From Campylorhamphus procurvoides (Eukaryota; Chordata; Aves; Passeriformes; Dendrocolaptidae), in NCBI GenBank assembly GCA_013396655.1, contig WBMV01007609.1:400459-464458 (forward strand): DNA of 64,000 nucleotides, in the 5' to 3' direction. Position numbers and translations under genes: made by a program. Shown in pieces: positions 11,026 through 23,295 of the stretch. The notes below the pieces were generated by a model. The model was not told the DNA's origin. It did not search any database and was given only the letters and a program-made list of their open reading frames with translations. Every line of letters starts with the position of its first letter. The stretch's first letter is position 1.

Positions 11026-12636
11026 CTGGAACACAAGGAGCACCAAGGCTTTAGGAAAAGGCAGAACAACCAGAAGGATCCCCCTTCCCAGGGATCATAA
11101 AAGAAAAAAAAATTCTTTCACTACTGGTTAAGGAGAAAACTCTAAAATGATCTTATAGAAGGAGGGAACCTATGCTTCTTGCTAATATACCTGGTATTTA
11201 AGCTTCAAGTGGTTTAAGACAATCAGAGGAACAAGGAGAAAAGTGTTTCCTCACCCACGAAAGCTCTCCTGAGAGAGATCATAATACTTATTATGACTAT
11301 ATTTAGGGGAGACAAAGGACTCTTCCTTCCTCCCCACCAAGGCTTTGAGAAACTCTTGAATAAAGAAGACAGTAACAGCAGAACTAGGAGGCAAATGCAG
11401 CTCAAAAATCATCCCTGCTGCCCTTACACACCCCTGCCAGAACCAGCTCTCCACCCCAAACCAGCACTGGTGTGTCTGACCTTCCAGACAGTACCACAAG
11501 CAGCCTTGTGCTAACCAAGACTCATCCAATTCCATGATTAAACCAGGCAAGAAATACCCAAACACAAACCAGGAGCTCACAGAACTAGCGTTAACACCTG
11601 CAAATCCCCCCATAAATTCAAGGGCAGTACCTTTCCGACCTGCTGGAGATACACAACCAACCAGCAAGGAAGAACTAAACAGCACCATCCACCCCACCCT
11701 CTCTGCCTTTTTCTAGTGCCTGGGGAGGGGGTAAGGAATGGGCCAGTCTCTCTCCTGGCCAATTAGAGGTGAAGAAATGTTGAAATGGGCCTGCTGTGGC
11801 TCGTTAATTACCCTGTAAATAGGCAGGTACACCTTGCCCTGGGTAGATGAGCTCTATTTGGAGGCCAGGGCCTCCATTTCCTCAGCAATAGCTAGGAACA
11901 CGTGTGAGAGCAGTTTCATGGTCCTAGATTAATGATGTTTAATGATTAGTGATTAATCATGTTCCTAGGTTATTGAAGAGCAATAAGATTTTGGGTTATC
12001 TAGGGGGAGCACGGTTTCTGAGTTTGTCTGAGGTGCCACAATCCTTCTCAGACCGTGTTCTTTGTGTTTCTGACCAGTTGTTTACAAATCTCCTTATGGC
12101 CCTAGATTCTGAACACTCCAGATAATTGAGTTTCTCTGATGACAGACACTAAGTACCAGAGATCCTAATTTTTACATTAAATATATGGCATTATCTGTGG
12201 ATCCTCAAGCACATTTAATGGTAAACTCAGTGTTAGAAAAAAGGAAGAAGAAACACTTTTGAGTGAGGAGCTTGGTGAGGCTGCAAAATAAACCTGTTTT
12301 AATGGCCATGGAGCTGCTGGCAAGCACAGTGCTGGAGGCTAATCCGGCAGACCTGGAGCTTCTGACATGCCGTCTCTCATCAGAGCCTGCTATCACTGCA
12401 ACAGAGGACGTGAGAGCAGTCAGAGTGCAAAGGGCTCTGCATGCTCCATGGGCTCTGTTCTGCAAAACTGGAAAAGCAGCTCCTCCAAGCACAGGCTGAC
12501 CTCCAGACAGGCCCTGAGGCAGCAGCAAAGTCATGTCAGAGGATCCACCATCCCAGAACACCTCGAGGAAGGAGCAGCATTTGTGTTTTGTGCCTTCAGG
12601 TCTATCATTAACTTTCTGGTTTGGGCTGTGCCAGCA
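11026..12636. other. Upstream flank or first intron of the perilipin gene
   Basis: The perilipin needs a non-coding 5' exon, because its start codon follows a splice acceptor by five bases. It is presumably here or further right, but no CpG island or clear promoter is visible. AT-rich sequence at 11900-12200 contains repeated TTAATGATT-like words. A plus-strand frame at 12263-12499 is not recognisable as a protein. Confidence 0.5.
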
Positions 12637-12936
12637 GCATCCCCGCACTGCACCCCTGCACCACATCCCTGCAATAAACACATCCCTGCAACACATCCCT
12701 GCAACACATCCCCGCAATAAACACATCCTTACAATAAACACATCCCTACAATAAATACATCCCTACAATAAATACATCCCTGCACCGCATCCCTGCAATA
12801 AACACGTCACTGCAATAAACACATCCCTGCAATACACACATCCCTGCAATGCATCCCTGCACTGCATCCCTGCAATAAACACATCCCTGCAATAAGCACA
12901 TCCCTGCAACACATCCCTGCAATAAACACATCCCTG
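12637..12936. repeat. 17-bp minisatellite, left part
   Basis: Tandem copies of ACATCCCTGCAATAAAC and shortened variants lacking the AATAAAC part (CACATCCCTGCA). The plus strand carries nine AATAAA hexamers in this part. It ends at the solo LTR. Confidence 0.95.
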
Positions 12937-13528
12937 TGTTCCAGGGAAAATAGGGGTCCGAAGGGATGTGGAAGCCGAAACTGAGACACCGCAGAAAGCT
13001 TAACTTAAACAGCAGTTTTATTACCAAAAGTGGCCAAGTAAACAGGAAAGAAACTCAACGGAGAGAGAGAGGAGAAAATAAGCCCCCAGGTGCAAACACC
13101 CAAATTGCCCAGCTGTCCCCCATGGAGTTGTCTCACCGACCCCTGGAATGCCCAGACCTCCCTAGCAGTGGCTGCATCCTCAAGGGTCTGCTGGCTCACA
13201 GGTGATGGCGGGCGTCCCCGCCAAGGCAATGTTGTCCTGTCACATGAAGTGAGCCCCCCAAAACACAAGCCATCTGCCTTTTATCTACTTGGCCAAATGA
13301 TGTTTACCTGAGCAACGTGGCCAGGGCCACCCAGGCAAAGGTATTTGGCACAGCCCCTTACATTACAAACCAATTCATTTTAGTTTACACAGAAATCTCT
13401 CTCTCAAGGCTACAGACCATCTTTATCAGCCTGTTTCCCATAACTTGGCATGAGAAAACTCAGCTTCTCACAGGTGGCTGGGCCAAACACAGACTAAAAA
13501 TACCCAAATTGAATTCTACTCGAATACA
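12937..13528 (-). mobile_element. Solo LTR of an endogenous retrovirus, 592 bp
   Basis: On the minus strand it begins TGTATTCG and ends GGAACA, the retroviral TG...CA ends. It is flanked by a perfect 5-bp duplication CCCTG (12932-12936 and 13529-13533). A TATA-like AGATAAAAG lies near 13280 and the poly(A) signal AATAAA at 13022-13017, followed by a GTTT-rich stretch. No internal retroviral genes remain, so this is a recombined solo LTR. A 5-bp duplication is common for ERVL-type elements; family assignment is inference. Confidence 0.9.
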
Positions 13529-13653
13529 CCCTGCAATAAACACATCCCTGCAATAAACACATCCCTGCAATAAACACATCCCTGCACTGCATCCCTGCAC
13601 CACATCCCTGCAATAAACACATCCCTGCATCTCATCCCTGCAATAAACACATC
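13529..13653. repeat. 17-bp minisatellite, right part
   Basis: Continues the same array after the LTR insertion, with five more AATAAA hexamers, then stops abruptly in unique sequence (ATCATGCTGC). Confidence 0.95.
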
Positions 13654-13862
13654 ATGCTGCACAAGGCTGTGGGTTCTCAGTGCTCCTCACAGCCCCAGAT
13701 GGGAATTGCACCTGCACGGCAGCGGCTGGCTCCTGGTGTTGAGTGTAGACTCCTTGACAGAGCTCCTGGCAAGGCTTTGGCTGGCCAGACTCGTCATGGT
13801 TGTCACCCTGCACAGGGACAGGCAGGCCCTTGGTGCCCTGAGATGTCCATGCAGTCACCTCT

Positions 13863-14126
13863 GCCTGAAGCAATAGGATGAGTCGTGTCAGGGGAGGTTT
13901 GGTTGGATTGGATGGTCGGAAAGGTTTCTTCCCCCCAAGGGTGGTCAGGCCTTGGAAGAGGCTGCCTAGGGCAGTGGTGGAGTCACTGTCCCTGGAAGTG
14001 TTCAAAAACCATGTGGATTTGGGGCTTAGGGCCATGGTTTGGGGATGGACCTGGCAGCCTTAGGGTAATGGTTGGACTCAAGGATCTTAAGTGTCTCTTT
14101 CCAACCTTAATGATTTCATGATTCTA
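13863..14126 (+). mobile_element. CR1 LINE 3' end
   Basis: From GGATGAGTCGTGTCAGGGGA through TGGTCAGGCCTTGG and TTCAAAAACCATGTGG to the terminal TGATTTCATGATTCTA. It differs from the copies that contain CCATGGCAGGGGGT, so it belongs to another subfamily. Confidence 0.85.
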
Positions 14127-15379
14127 AGTGAATCTACTGAGGATGTTTACATGAGAAATCTGATTTTGAACACGAGGAAATGGGAGCTGCCACTGCTTCC
14201 AATCATCTTCCAGAAGCTGAGCTTCATCCAGCTCACCAGCACAAGCCTCCAGAGGAGCCCTCTCAGAGCAGGGCTGCTCCTGCTCTTCCACTCTGAGGCA
14301 GAGAGGGATCGATCCCAAGACCCTGCAGACGTCCCAGAAAATAAGAACCCAATAGAAGCAGGATTCCATGATCCTTGTGGGTCCCTTCCAGCTCAGGATA
14401 TTCTGGCATTGAAGTTTCTCTTCCTGCGCTGAGCTCGAGCTGCCACGCAGAGAAACGCAAGCAGTCAAATCCCCCTCTTGGCTCCCTTTAGCTGCCATCA
14501 GAGGGGAGGAATACCAGCTACAGATGGATGCTGACTCCCAGGGAGCCATTCCCATGGCTCTTGTGTCCTGTCTCTGCCACTTGCCTTTCACAGCTGTCTC
14601 TGGCAGCAGAACGTATGTTCCAGCTGGTGCTGAAGAAGTCGATGAATCCACCAGGTGAGTCAGTCCAGGAGGTCCCAACCACAGGTTATTCTGCCCATGT
14701 GTAACAGGGTGAGCACACTAACCCCCATCTCTGTGCTGGTCATTGTGCTGGTGTTTGAAGAGCACAGAGCTATTGTGGGAGAGGTGTCCCACCAAGGCAG
14801 AGCACAGCCTGTGGATCTGTATCCATGGAGACAGCTCCTTCCATGTTCAGTCATTTGACAGCAATTAAAGACAGCCATCCTGGTGCTAATGATGGGAGCA
14901 GGGAAGCTGGAGCACTGGGCTGGACTTGAGGGGCTGTGGGACTGTCCCCATCCTGCCAGTTGTCAGAGGGGGACTTTCTCTGAGACTGTTGGGCCCTGTG
15001 TCTCAGCTTCTCTCTCTTTAAAATCATGATTTTGACCTTTTTCCACCACGTGCTTTGTGATCTGCTGATGGAAAGCTCCAGAGCAGAAGTGGGGATTCAC
15101 TGATAACAAACCCCACGCTCACCATTAGAAAAACAGCTCCTGCTCAAGTCAAGTCACAGCCCCTCAGGCAGAGAAACAGGTTTCTCGGTGCAGATCTGGC
15201 CAGCCCCAGTTGCCAAATCCTTGGATTTGCTGCCCTCTGGGAGCAGGAGGCACAGTCAGTTTCTGATGTGGAGATGTGCTTGGGCAGGAGCTCACCTGGA
15301 GGTGTGAGTAGAGCTGTCAGGAGCACAAGCGCTGCTGGCCAGCACACCCTGCTCCTTCTCCTGACACCTGGGTGAGGGA
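14127..15379. other. No gene recognised
   Basis: A short CR1-like end (GATCCTTGTGGGTCCCTTCC) lies at about 14363-14410 on the plus strand. A minus-strand open frame of 184 codons at 14124-14678 has no recognisable domain and overlaps that repeat. Nothing else stands out. Confidence 0.5.
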
Positions 15380-15865
15380 CACACAGTGCTGTATGAAACA
15401 GGGACCTGCTGGAGCGAGGACAGAGGGGCCACCAAGGTGATCAGAGGGCTGGAGCACCTCTGCTGGGAGGAAAAGCTGAGAGAACTGGGACTGTCCAGCC
15501 TGGAGAAGAGAAGGCTCAGGGGTGACCTCACTGACACCTTCCAGTACCTAAAGGAGCCAAGAAGATGGAGAGAGGCTGTTTAGAAGTGTCTGGAGAGACA
15601 GGACAAGGGGGAATGGCTTCACATTGAGAGAGGAGGTTTAGATTGGAGATTAGGGAAAAATCCTTTGCTGAGAGGGTGGGCAGGCCCTGGTACAGGGTGC
15701 CCAGAGAAGCTGTGGCTGCCCCTGGATTCCTGGAAGTGTCCAAGGCCAGGTTGGATGAGGCTTGGAGCAACCTGGGCTAGTGGGAGGTGTCCCTGCCCAT
15801 GGCAGGGGGTAGAATAAAATGACCTTTAAGGTCCCTTCCAATCCAAGCCAACCTATTGCATGATG
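15380..15865 (+). mobile_element. CR1 LINE 3' end, about 485 bp
   Basis: One of the longest copies here. It includes the end of the reverse transcriptase ORF region (GGGCTGGAGCACCTCTGCTG, TCCAGCCTGGAGAAGAGAAG, CCTTCCAGTACCTAAAGGAG) followed by the 3' region and CCCATGGCAGGGGGT. The frame is decayed. Confidence 0.95.
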
Positions 15866-16499
15866 AAATAGGTGCCCATCCCCTGAGCAGGTGCCACCAG
15901 TGTCCTCCACCAGCGTCCTCCACCAGCGCCCTACACCAGCATTCATTTTAGCTGGACTTGCAATCAGGCTGGAGCACTGGGCACATCCCAACTGCAGGGT
16001 TAGACCATCCAAACCCTCCAAGAACATCCTTAGCTCAAAAACTGCTGCCTGGCTGCCTGTGCTTGGGGTCAGTGCAGAGAATGGACCTGGTGGGCACAGA
16101 GGGGGTCAGTGCCCTTCAGCAACAGGAAACAGGAGGTCTGGGGGCCCCTCTGCCTCACAGCACTCTTGCTTAGGTTATACTAGCCTCTTTCAATCATCTC
16201 CATATTATGGCATCAGCAGCTGAGCCAGAGCCAGTATTTGAGGAGGGTACCCAGTAAACTGTCATAAACACCCCTCAGAAGCACCATCTGAAGTCCTTTC
16301 CATAAAAAGCAACTGGAGCCTGAAATGTGTGCAGAGCACAAAGCATGGGCTCCAGCAGCACACTTGGAAAATCGCTGCTTTAGGTGATTTCCTTCGCAGC
16401 CTGTTAGATGGTTTATGTGTCCTTCCCAGCTCCAGGAAAAATAATACTGCTAATGATTGTGTCAGATACAAAATCGTTTCACAGTCTTTTTTTTTTTTT

Positions 16500-16514
16500 N
16501 NNNNNNNNNNNNNN
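16500..16514. other. Assembly gap (15 N) inside a poly-T run
   Basis: Eleven or more T residues precede the N run and four follow it. This is a homopolymer the assembler could not size. Confidence 0.95.
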
Positions 16515-17212
16515 TTTTGTCTGCAAGCTTTCCAATTGCAATAAATCCCATGCCCTCCTGTGCAGCTGAGGGAATCCAAGACCCAGAGTACAGGCAGCTT
16601 GGCTGGAAGAGAAAATAAAACCAGGAAGGACAGCAGGGCCATCCTTCTCTGTATGAGTTGCACTTGTTGAGCTGTGGTACCTTCTCATCAGCATGGCTGA
16701 GTGCCCCTGGGGATCTCAGGAGGAGCTGTGGGGATTAAACCTGGAGATGGATCATGGGGGAACCTGCACATCCCTGTATGTTCCACTGGTTTGCAAAGCA
16801 GGCTGGGGTCCCCAGGAGAACTGATGGGCATCCAGGCTCCGCAGGGCTGGGTGGGAAGATGTGGGAGCTGTGCCCTGACAGATATCCCTCCTAGATATCC
16901 CTTGGAGCAGAGGAGGGATTTGTGTGCCTGATGGAGTGTTTTAGCCACTGAACTGGGGGACCAGTGAGCTCCTGTGCTCAGGACAATTATCCTTGTGGAT
17001 ATCAACACACCTGAGCGATGGCACCAATCCACCAGGAAAACCTTCCTGCCAAGGGGCATCCTTGGGGATGGCAGCAATCGAGCTGGGCTGAGGGGACACA
17101 ACTGCCATCATGCCTCTTACTCAGCCACGCACCAGTGAGAGGTTTACGTCTTTGATTTAAAGATGGAACAGTGTACAGGGAAGGTGGCAAAGCCCTTTCA
17201 CACTTCTCTCTG

Positions 17213-17360
17213 GAATCACAGAATCACAGAGTGGCCTGGGCTGGAAGGAATCTTGAAGACCATCTCATTCCACCGCCTGCCATGGGCAGGGACACCTTCC
17301 ACCAGCCCAGGGTGCTCCAAGCCCAGTCGAACCTGGCCCTGGACACTTCCAGGGATGGGG
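17213..17360 (-). mobile_element. CR1 LINE 3' end
   Basis: Starts with two copies of AATCACAG, the inverted terminal octamer repeat, then GAGTGGCCTGGGCTGGAAGG and ends at GGACACTTCCAGGGATGGGG. Confidence 0.9.
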
Positions 17361-20300
17361 CAATGGTGAGTTTATTTCTAACAGAAAAATTGGAACCCAG
17401 GCCAGGATTATTTGAAATACCCAGAAACATTTCCAGGAAGTATGAATTTCCAGTCTTTTGAAACGCCCTGTTGAATTTTCACTGGGGGTGGTAGGGGAAA
17501 GGTCACAGAAACAATTGTTCAAATGAAAAAATATTTAAAGAGATGCATTGAAAGGAGCAGAGGACTGTGATTCTGCAGTGCTCAGTGCAATTACAGACCA
17601 CGTGTGGCTACAGACCACAAATAAATAACTTGTTCCTATATTGACTACATTCACCTCCTCTCTTTGCCCTGAAGAACAGAAGACACCACTCCAGCCTCCT
17701 GCAGAAAGCAGGGTAAGGCCAAGAGCTCTCCAGCATCAAGGCTTGGTGCTCCAGTGGTCTGTGGAACACTTGAGGGGGTGACAGCCCCTTTCCATGCAGG
17801 TCCTCCCTCCTTTCCCGGCAGCTCCTTGTGTGAGGCCTTTCCAGCTGGGGTGGAGCTGATCCGTCACGCTCTGGGCATGAAGAGGACTCTGCCAAGGCTG
17901 CACGAGCAGAGACATGGGCACAGGTGTCTCCTGGCCACCCACTGTCCCCAGACACTGATGGAGCACGTTTCCATCTCATGGCTCACTGCACTCTCCACCC
18001 CTTCGGAGCTCACACGTTGAGCCTCCCATCACTCAAAGTACTGACACTTCCTTTTTCTTATTCAGTTGCCTATTTTTACATGGTTTGTAAGAATTTAATT
18101 ACCTTTGAAGCCTCTGTGAAACCTGATTGAAATGGAGCCAATGGATGCGGGAACTACAGCATAGGGCCAATATGAAAACCCAGAGGAGACAGTTACACTG
18201 CAATGTGAAATCACACACAATCCATTTGAGTTTAATTTATCCACAGCAATTACAACTTTTCCCCATATGCTAAATGATGGGATTTTGAGAAATTTATTCT
18301 AGTTCCGTATGGCCACTCCTTCTTCATTGGGCTGCCTGAAGTGCCTGGCACTACGTGGTACATTATCCCACTCAAGGCTTGCTGGGCAGAGCAGCTGCCT
18401 CAGCTGACCCGAGTAAAAAATATAATTCAAAGCAGAAGAAAAAAGTAAGAAAGCATGTGATTATATAAATTGGGGGGGAGGGGAGTGGGCTCATTTAATC
18501 TCTTAATTGTTAAAGCTGTACCTGAACTCCAGGGCCCTGCCATGGAGGTCACTGGGTAACTTGAGTGTGATGATCTTCTTTGGAGCACCTTCAGCTCACC
18601 CCTGGGTTGTTTCCACCACACTGTGTCTAAGTTTTGGGTCTTATCTTGCTTATTCCCCTGGCACAAGGCATGATAAATCCCCAAAAGGTCCTTTTTCCCT
18701 TCACCCATGACCACTGTCTCCAGGATTGGTGGGGAGCTGCCTGTCCCTCACATTGACCCATCCTAGTCCATGGATAGTCTGAGATGCTTCTTTCAGGTAG
18801 AGGAGGCTCCCAGGAACTGCAGGCTGAGATAAGAATGGCTGGCTGGGGCAATTTGGGGTTTTGAGTGCTTGGTTTCTGGTAGATCACCTGATCTTTAACG
18901 TCCTTCTTTCAGTTGCCTTCCCACCATCCCGCTGACTGATCCCAAATGCATGTCTGTTTTCCATACAGCATGGCTTGAGGCTTTCATGGGAGAATGGTGA
19001 TGCAACAGAGAGCCCTCAAGGTCTGGAAACATCCTGTCCTACCTGTGTCATAGCCCTTGGCAGGAGGAGCACAGGGTGGGGGTTTTGAAGTGTGTGGGTG
19101 GATCTAAATGAAGGTTGTCCATGGTCAGTTGAATTCCAGCTGCCAAACCCCAAACTGTGAGGCTTTAATCTTCCACAGAGCACTTGGAAAGTGTGGCCAC
19201 CACCGAAGTGCAGTTGGTGGATTCATTTCCCTGTGGTTCCAGGTGCAGTGTAATGGCATCAGGGCCAGAAGGCATTACAGCCCTTTCCTCTGCCCTCCCA
19301 CCATGGCACTGGGTGTTCTGTGCTGGATTTCAGGAAGCTTTCAGGAATGTCACTGGTGTGCCAGCAGCAGCCCGTGGACTGAACCCACCATGTGGGATCT
19401 GAACTTCAGAACTGCTGGCCTGAGAGCTAAAAGAGTTTTAATGCTTGGGTTTGCAAATAAACATCCAATCTTCCATGGCTACAACTCCAGGCAGGCAGGA
19501 CTGCTTATAAATGCATAAATATTGTGGGATAATACCCATGCAATCAAAGGTAACTTGCTTGTAACATTCCCATGTTATTTTCCCATCTCCATAGCTTTTT
19601 TTGGGGGGGAGGGTGGTTGTTTGGGAGGAGGGGTTATTGCAGAAGTTAATTTTAAAGATGTGAGGAATGAATGTGCCCCCACTGTGGGGTCACCTGGTTG
19701 TGGACTGAAACCTTCAGCTACAAACGGTGGTTTTCCAGCAGCCCCTTTTGCACGACAGTGCCCACAGTGCCGTGGCTTCGTGGCCATCCCTGCCCCAGCA
19801 TCCTCGAGGCTGTCTCTGCCCTGGCAGGAGAAGGTCTGTTTGCCTCCTTTCTGAGCCACCTCTGCAGGCTCAGAGCTCTAAGGATGGCCGTGGTGAGCCA
19901 TGGCCTGGAGCTCCTTGCCCTGCTTCCCCAGGATTGCTGCTCCCCGTGGCAGACATTCCCAGAAATCCCTGTATTCCAGGGAAAGCTGCTGTGGCTCTGT
20001 CCCCACGAGGTGCTGGGCTTTCATCCCACTCTCCAGGAGCCTTTGTCTGCATTGTTATCTCAAGCAGTGGCACAGGACTGGCCTAATTTGCCTCTCGTGA
20101 CAATAGCCCAGAAATAAGGTTTGATGTCTTTGCAGCCACGGGATAATTGTGAGCTGTTTGCTTCCAGGATCTTCCCAGGCGGTTGTTAGAGCTATTTTAG
20201 AATCATTCTTTCAGTGCTTTCTTTCCTGAGGGGGTCACTGAGATTGGTGGTAAATCTTGATACACCTGTCAAAACACCTTTTTTTTTCCACTGACAGAAC

Positions 20301-20978
20301 ATTTTGTATTAGATGTTGCAGCATTAGTGTATTTTCTATGTATCCCTTTCTCTTGCCATGCTCTTAAGTAGTTGGAGGATGCAATTTTCAAATCTTTTAT
20401 TGTACAGCCTTTTATCAGACTGTCGCCATAGCTGCTGGCTTTTTTTGAAATCAGATTTCTTTCTGATAGGGTGAGATCTGAAATCATTTGTTATGTTCCT
20501 TGCATTTTTCATTTCTGAAGTCGGGCATTGCTTTTTAAACAGTTTCTGTGGGGCTTTTTGAGGCTTTTTTACTTCTTTTCTCCCCTTTTAATATCAGTTC
20601 TAATGTTTGTCAGACAATTTTATTTCTGGCCTCTTTGTTCTCTGCTTTATTTGATCTTTCCTGTTGGTGCTTTCCTATGAGTTTTAGAACTAAACTCCTT
20701 TAATTTCCAATTGCTATCTTTTCTTTAAGTACTGTTGACATGGAAGAAAAGCAGAAGAAACATTATAGACTTTATACTGGTTTGACAGTCTAATAAGAGA
20801 GAGAAAAAACTACCACTAGAAGGGGGAAATCAGCTCCTTATAAATCTTACAGGTTTCTTTTAATGGACTGAGAATGGAAAGAAAAAGATGAGAGACACCC
20901 AGGGAATAGCAGCAAGATGTGGATCCAGCCAAGCCAGACTGGGAGCAGGAATTGCTTCATAAAGTACATTTCTTCTTC

Positions 20979-21100
20979 AGGAATCACAGAACATCTTGAG
21001 CTGGAAGGGACCCACAAGGATCATCCAGCCCACCTCCTCGCCCTGCATAGACATCCCAACAACCCCTCCTGTCCTCCAGAGCGTTGTCTGAAGGGAGAAG
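20979..21100 (-). mobile_element. CR1 LINE 3' end
   Basis: AATCACAGAACATCTTGAGC followed by TGGAAGGGACCCACAAGGAT and CATCCAGCCCACCTCCT, a subfamily that differs from the GGGCAGGGACACC type. Confidence 0.8.
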
Positions 21101-23204
21101 GAATGGAGTGGCTTCCAGCAGGTTGTGCCTGTCGGTGGAAGGTGATCTGTGGCGTGTTTAGGTCTGAGCAGAGGTGAATCTCCTCACTGTAGTCCCACAA
21201 GAGTTTAAAAGAGGGACTTGTCACACACCAGGGTGAAATTCCAAGGGCAATAGTGAAGACACTGAACAGTGATGAGAGATATTAATGAGCAGTTTAGAAA
21301 ACCTCTCCAGCTGCTGAGGAGGGCGGGGATGGATCGTGCTCAGCTGGGCCTGTTCACATTTCTCATGCTCTGTTTGTTTCTTCCATCCCTGACAACCCTC
21401 TTTGTTTTGGCTCTATCTTTCCTTCATGCCTTCATTCCTAAGTCATCCCTGCTGCACCATTTAATTCACGAAGTCTGGTGTCTAACAGGGTTCAAGCCGT
21501 GCTGTGCTGTGCCCACAGGCACCAGACACAACCAGACTGATGGAACACCCTCCCGGACAGGGCAGGCAGCAAACAGGGGAAATGGCAGAAAACCCGGGGA
21601 TATTGCTAATAAATCTAGTCAGGATTGCCAGTGCATGGCAGGGGCTTGGAATGCTCCCAGCCAAGCTGGGGTGCCAGGCTGGGCACGGTATCACATCCCA
21701 TCAGTGAGAGGTGCAGGGAGAGCTGAGGTGACAGGCTAGGAAATGCCCTGCAAGGACAGGAGTTGCACGTGCTGACTCTGAAGCAGCAAAGCAAGAAGAG
21801 CTGCCCCTTGTTACAGTCATTGCAGGCAGGAAAGGTGTTGCAATATTGCTCTCCTTCTCACCCAAAACACTGAGCTTCCCCTCAGCAGGAATTAGCAAAC
21901 CAACCCTCCCCACTACCTCTCCAGAGCCCCCTTGGCTGGAGAGCTGCTCATTTTAAACCATCCTCACTTGTGCATTAAAGGGAAGGTCCCAGGGCTCCCA
22001 AAGGAAAAACTGAGCGGCAATACAACCTTTTCAAAGGACTGTGTTTCCTGTGTAAGAAAATCAGGCTAGCCATGCAGAAATTTTTCCCCAAGGAGCAGGA
22101 ACATCCTGAGTCCTCTCCTCCCCCACTTCCAAGAATCACTGCCACCAGGTAACATTTGCTATTGATCAGGCACAGCCTCCATCCATTACTTTCTCATTTA
22201 AGAGTCTGATTTAAGAACCTTATAACTCAGCTGTTGGGCTTGGAACAAAGGAGCAAAGGGCAGGAATGGGTGACACTTGGCAATTCTGCTGGAAGATGCC
22301 ACTTGCAAATGGTCTCTCCTCTCAGAGCATGTACCTTAGCAACCCTGGCATGGCCCTGCACATCCCAAAGCAAGCATAAATGCTTCTTCACTCTGTGAGT
22401 CCAAGGAGAAGAGGTTCCCACCACCTTCTACTGTGACCTTCCCATTCACCTTAGAGGGAGGAAAAAGTAAGTTAAAAAAAGGGGATTACAAAATCATAAT
22501 TTGTTTGCTTAGGAAACAATTTGAAATTCAGGTTCTTTTGCACATCTGCTGATTTTCTTTAATTACAAGTAATAAAACGGTGTTTATTTTTTTGAAGCCT
22601 GAAGGTTTGACACATGCCCCAGCTGGACCAAATTTGTTTTACCAATTTTGTTTTAACCACATATTCCAATTCCCAGACTAACGCCTGCTGAGTCCTCACC
22701 CTCAGATGAGCCTCCTCATCATCCAGGAGCCTGGGATTAAAACTCAACTGAGTTTAATAGTTTGGGTTCACTTGAGAGACCTGTGAGCTGAAAGCCAAAT
22801 GTGTTCATGGTCTCCTTGTCCCAGCTCTGCCCCTTCATGCCCAGAGCAGTGATTTACTGAGCCTCAGCAGTGCCCAGAAAAGCAAACACTGGCAGAAAAC
22901 ACATTTCCTTGGAAGAGAAAGAAGCTGGCCTGTGAGTTTCCAAGCAGAAGTTGGGAGCCTGGGAGATCCCTGGCTTGGGGAAAAGACTGCAAGAGGGAGG
23001 GCATTTTTTCAGAGGGAATTTGGGGAGATTTTATGGCTTTTTTTTTCTACAAACCTCCAGTGTTTGGTATGTTTGCAAAGCCCCTGAGTGGCCCATGGCA
23101 CAGTTCAAGTGCTCTCCCTGGAGAGGGACATTGGAGGGACAAGGTGTCTGTGTGGGAAATCTGGACATTTCCTGCACAGCAATGGTTTGCCTGGGCTGTG
23201 TAAT

Positions 23205-23295
23205 GATAGTGATAGTAGTAATTAAATAATAATAGCAGCAACAACAATAATAATAATTTAATGATGAGGATGACAATGGTGATGATGATGTTGTG
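23205..23295. repeat. AT-rich trinucleotide-like microsatellite
   Basis: Runs from GATAGTGATAGTAGTAATTA through AACAACAATAATAATAATTT to GGTGATGATGATGTTG, with drifting 3-bp periodicity. Confidence 0.8.

Noticed and set aside
12263..12499. Plus-strand frame resembling an exon (ELLASTVLEANPADLELLTC)
   Set aside because: No family match, no supported splice sites; the start of the minisatellite follows. Kept only as a note.
12637..13653. CRISPR-like regular repeats
   Set aside because: Units are contiguous without unique spacers and the DNA is a vertebrate genome; it is a minisatellite cut by an LTR.
14124..14678. 184-codon minus-strand frame with THLVDSS near its start, similar to a stretch at 10.6 kb
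   Set aside because: The shared word is short and the flanks differ; no evidence for duplication of the perilipin gene.
15378..15865. Open frames resembling a small protein on either strand
   Set aside because: They are decayed CR1 sequence.
16262..16694. Open frames crossing the N gap
   Set aside because: They contain unknown residues and a homopolymer; no coding evidence.
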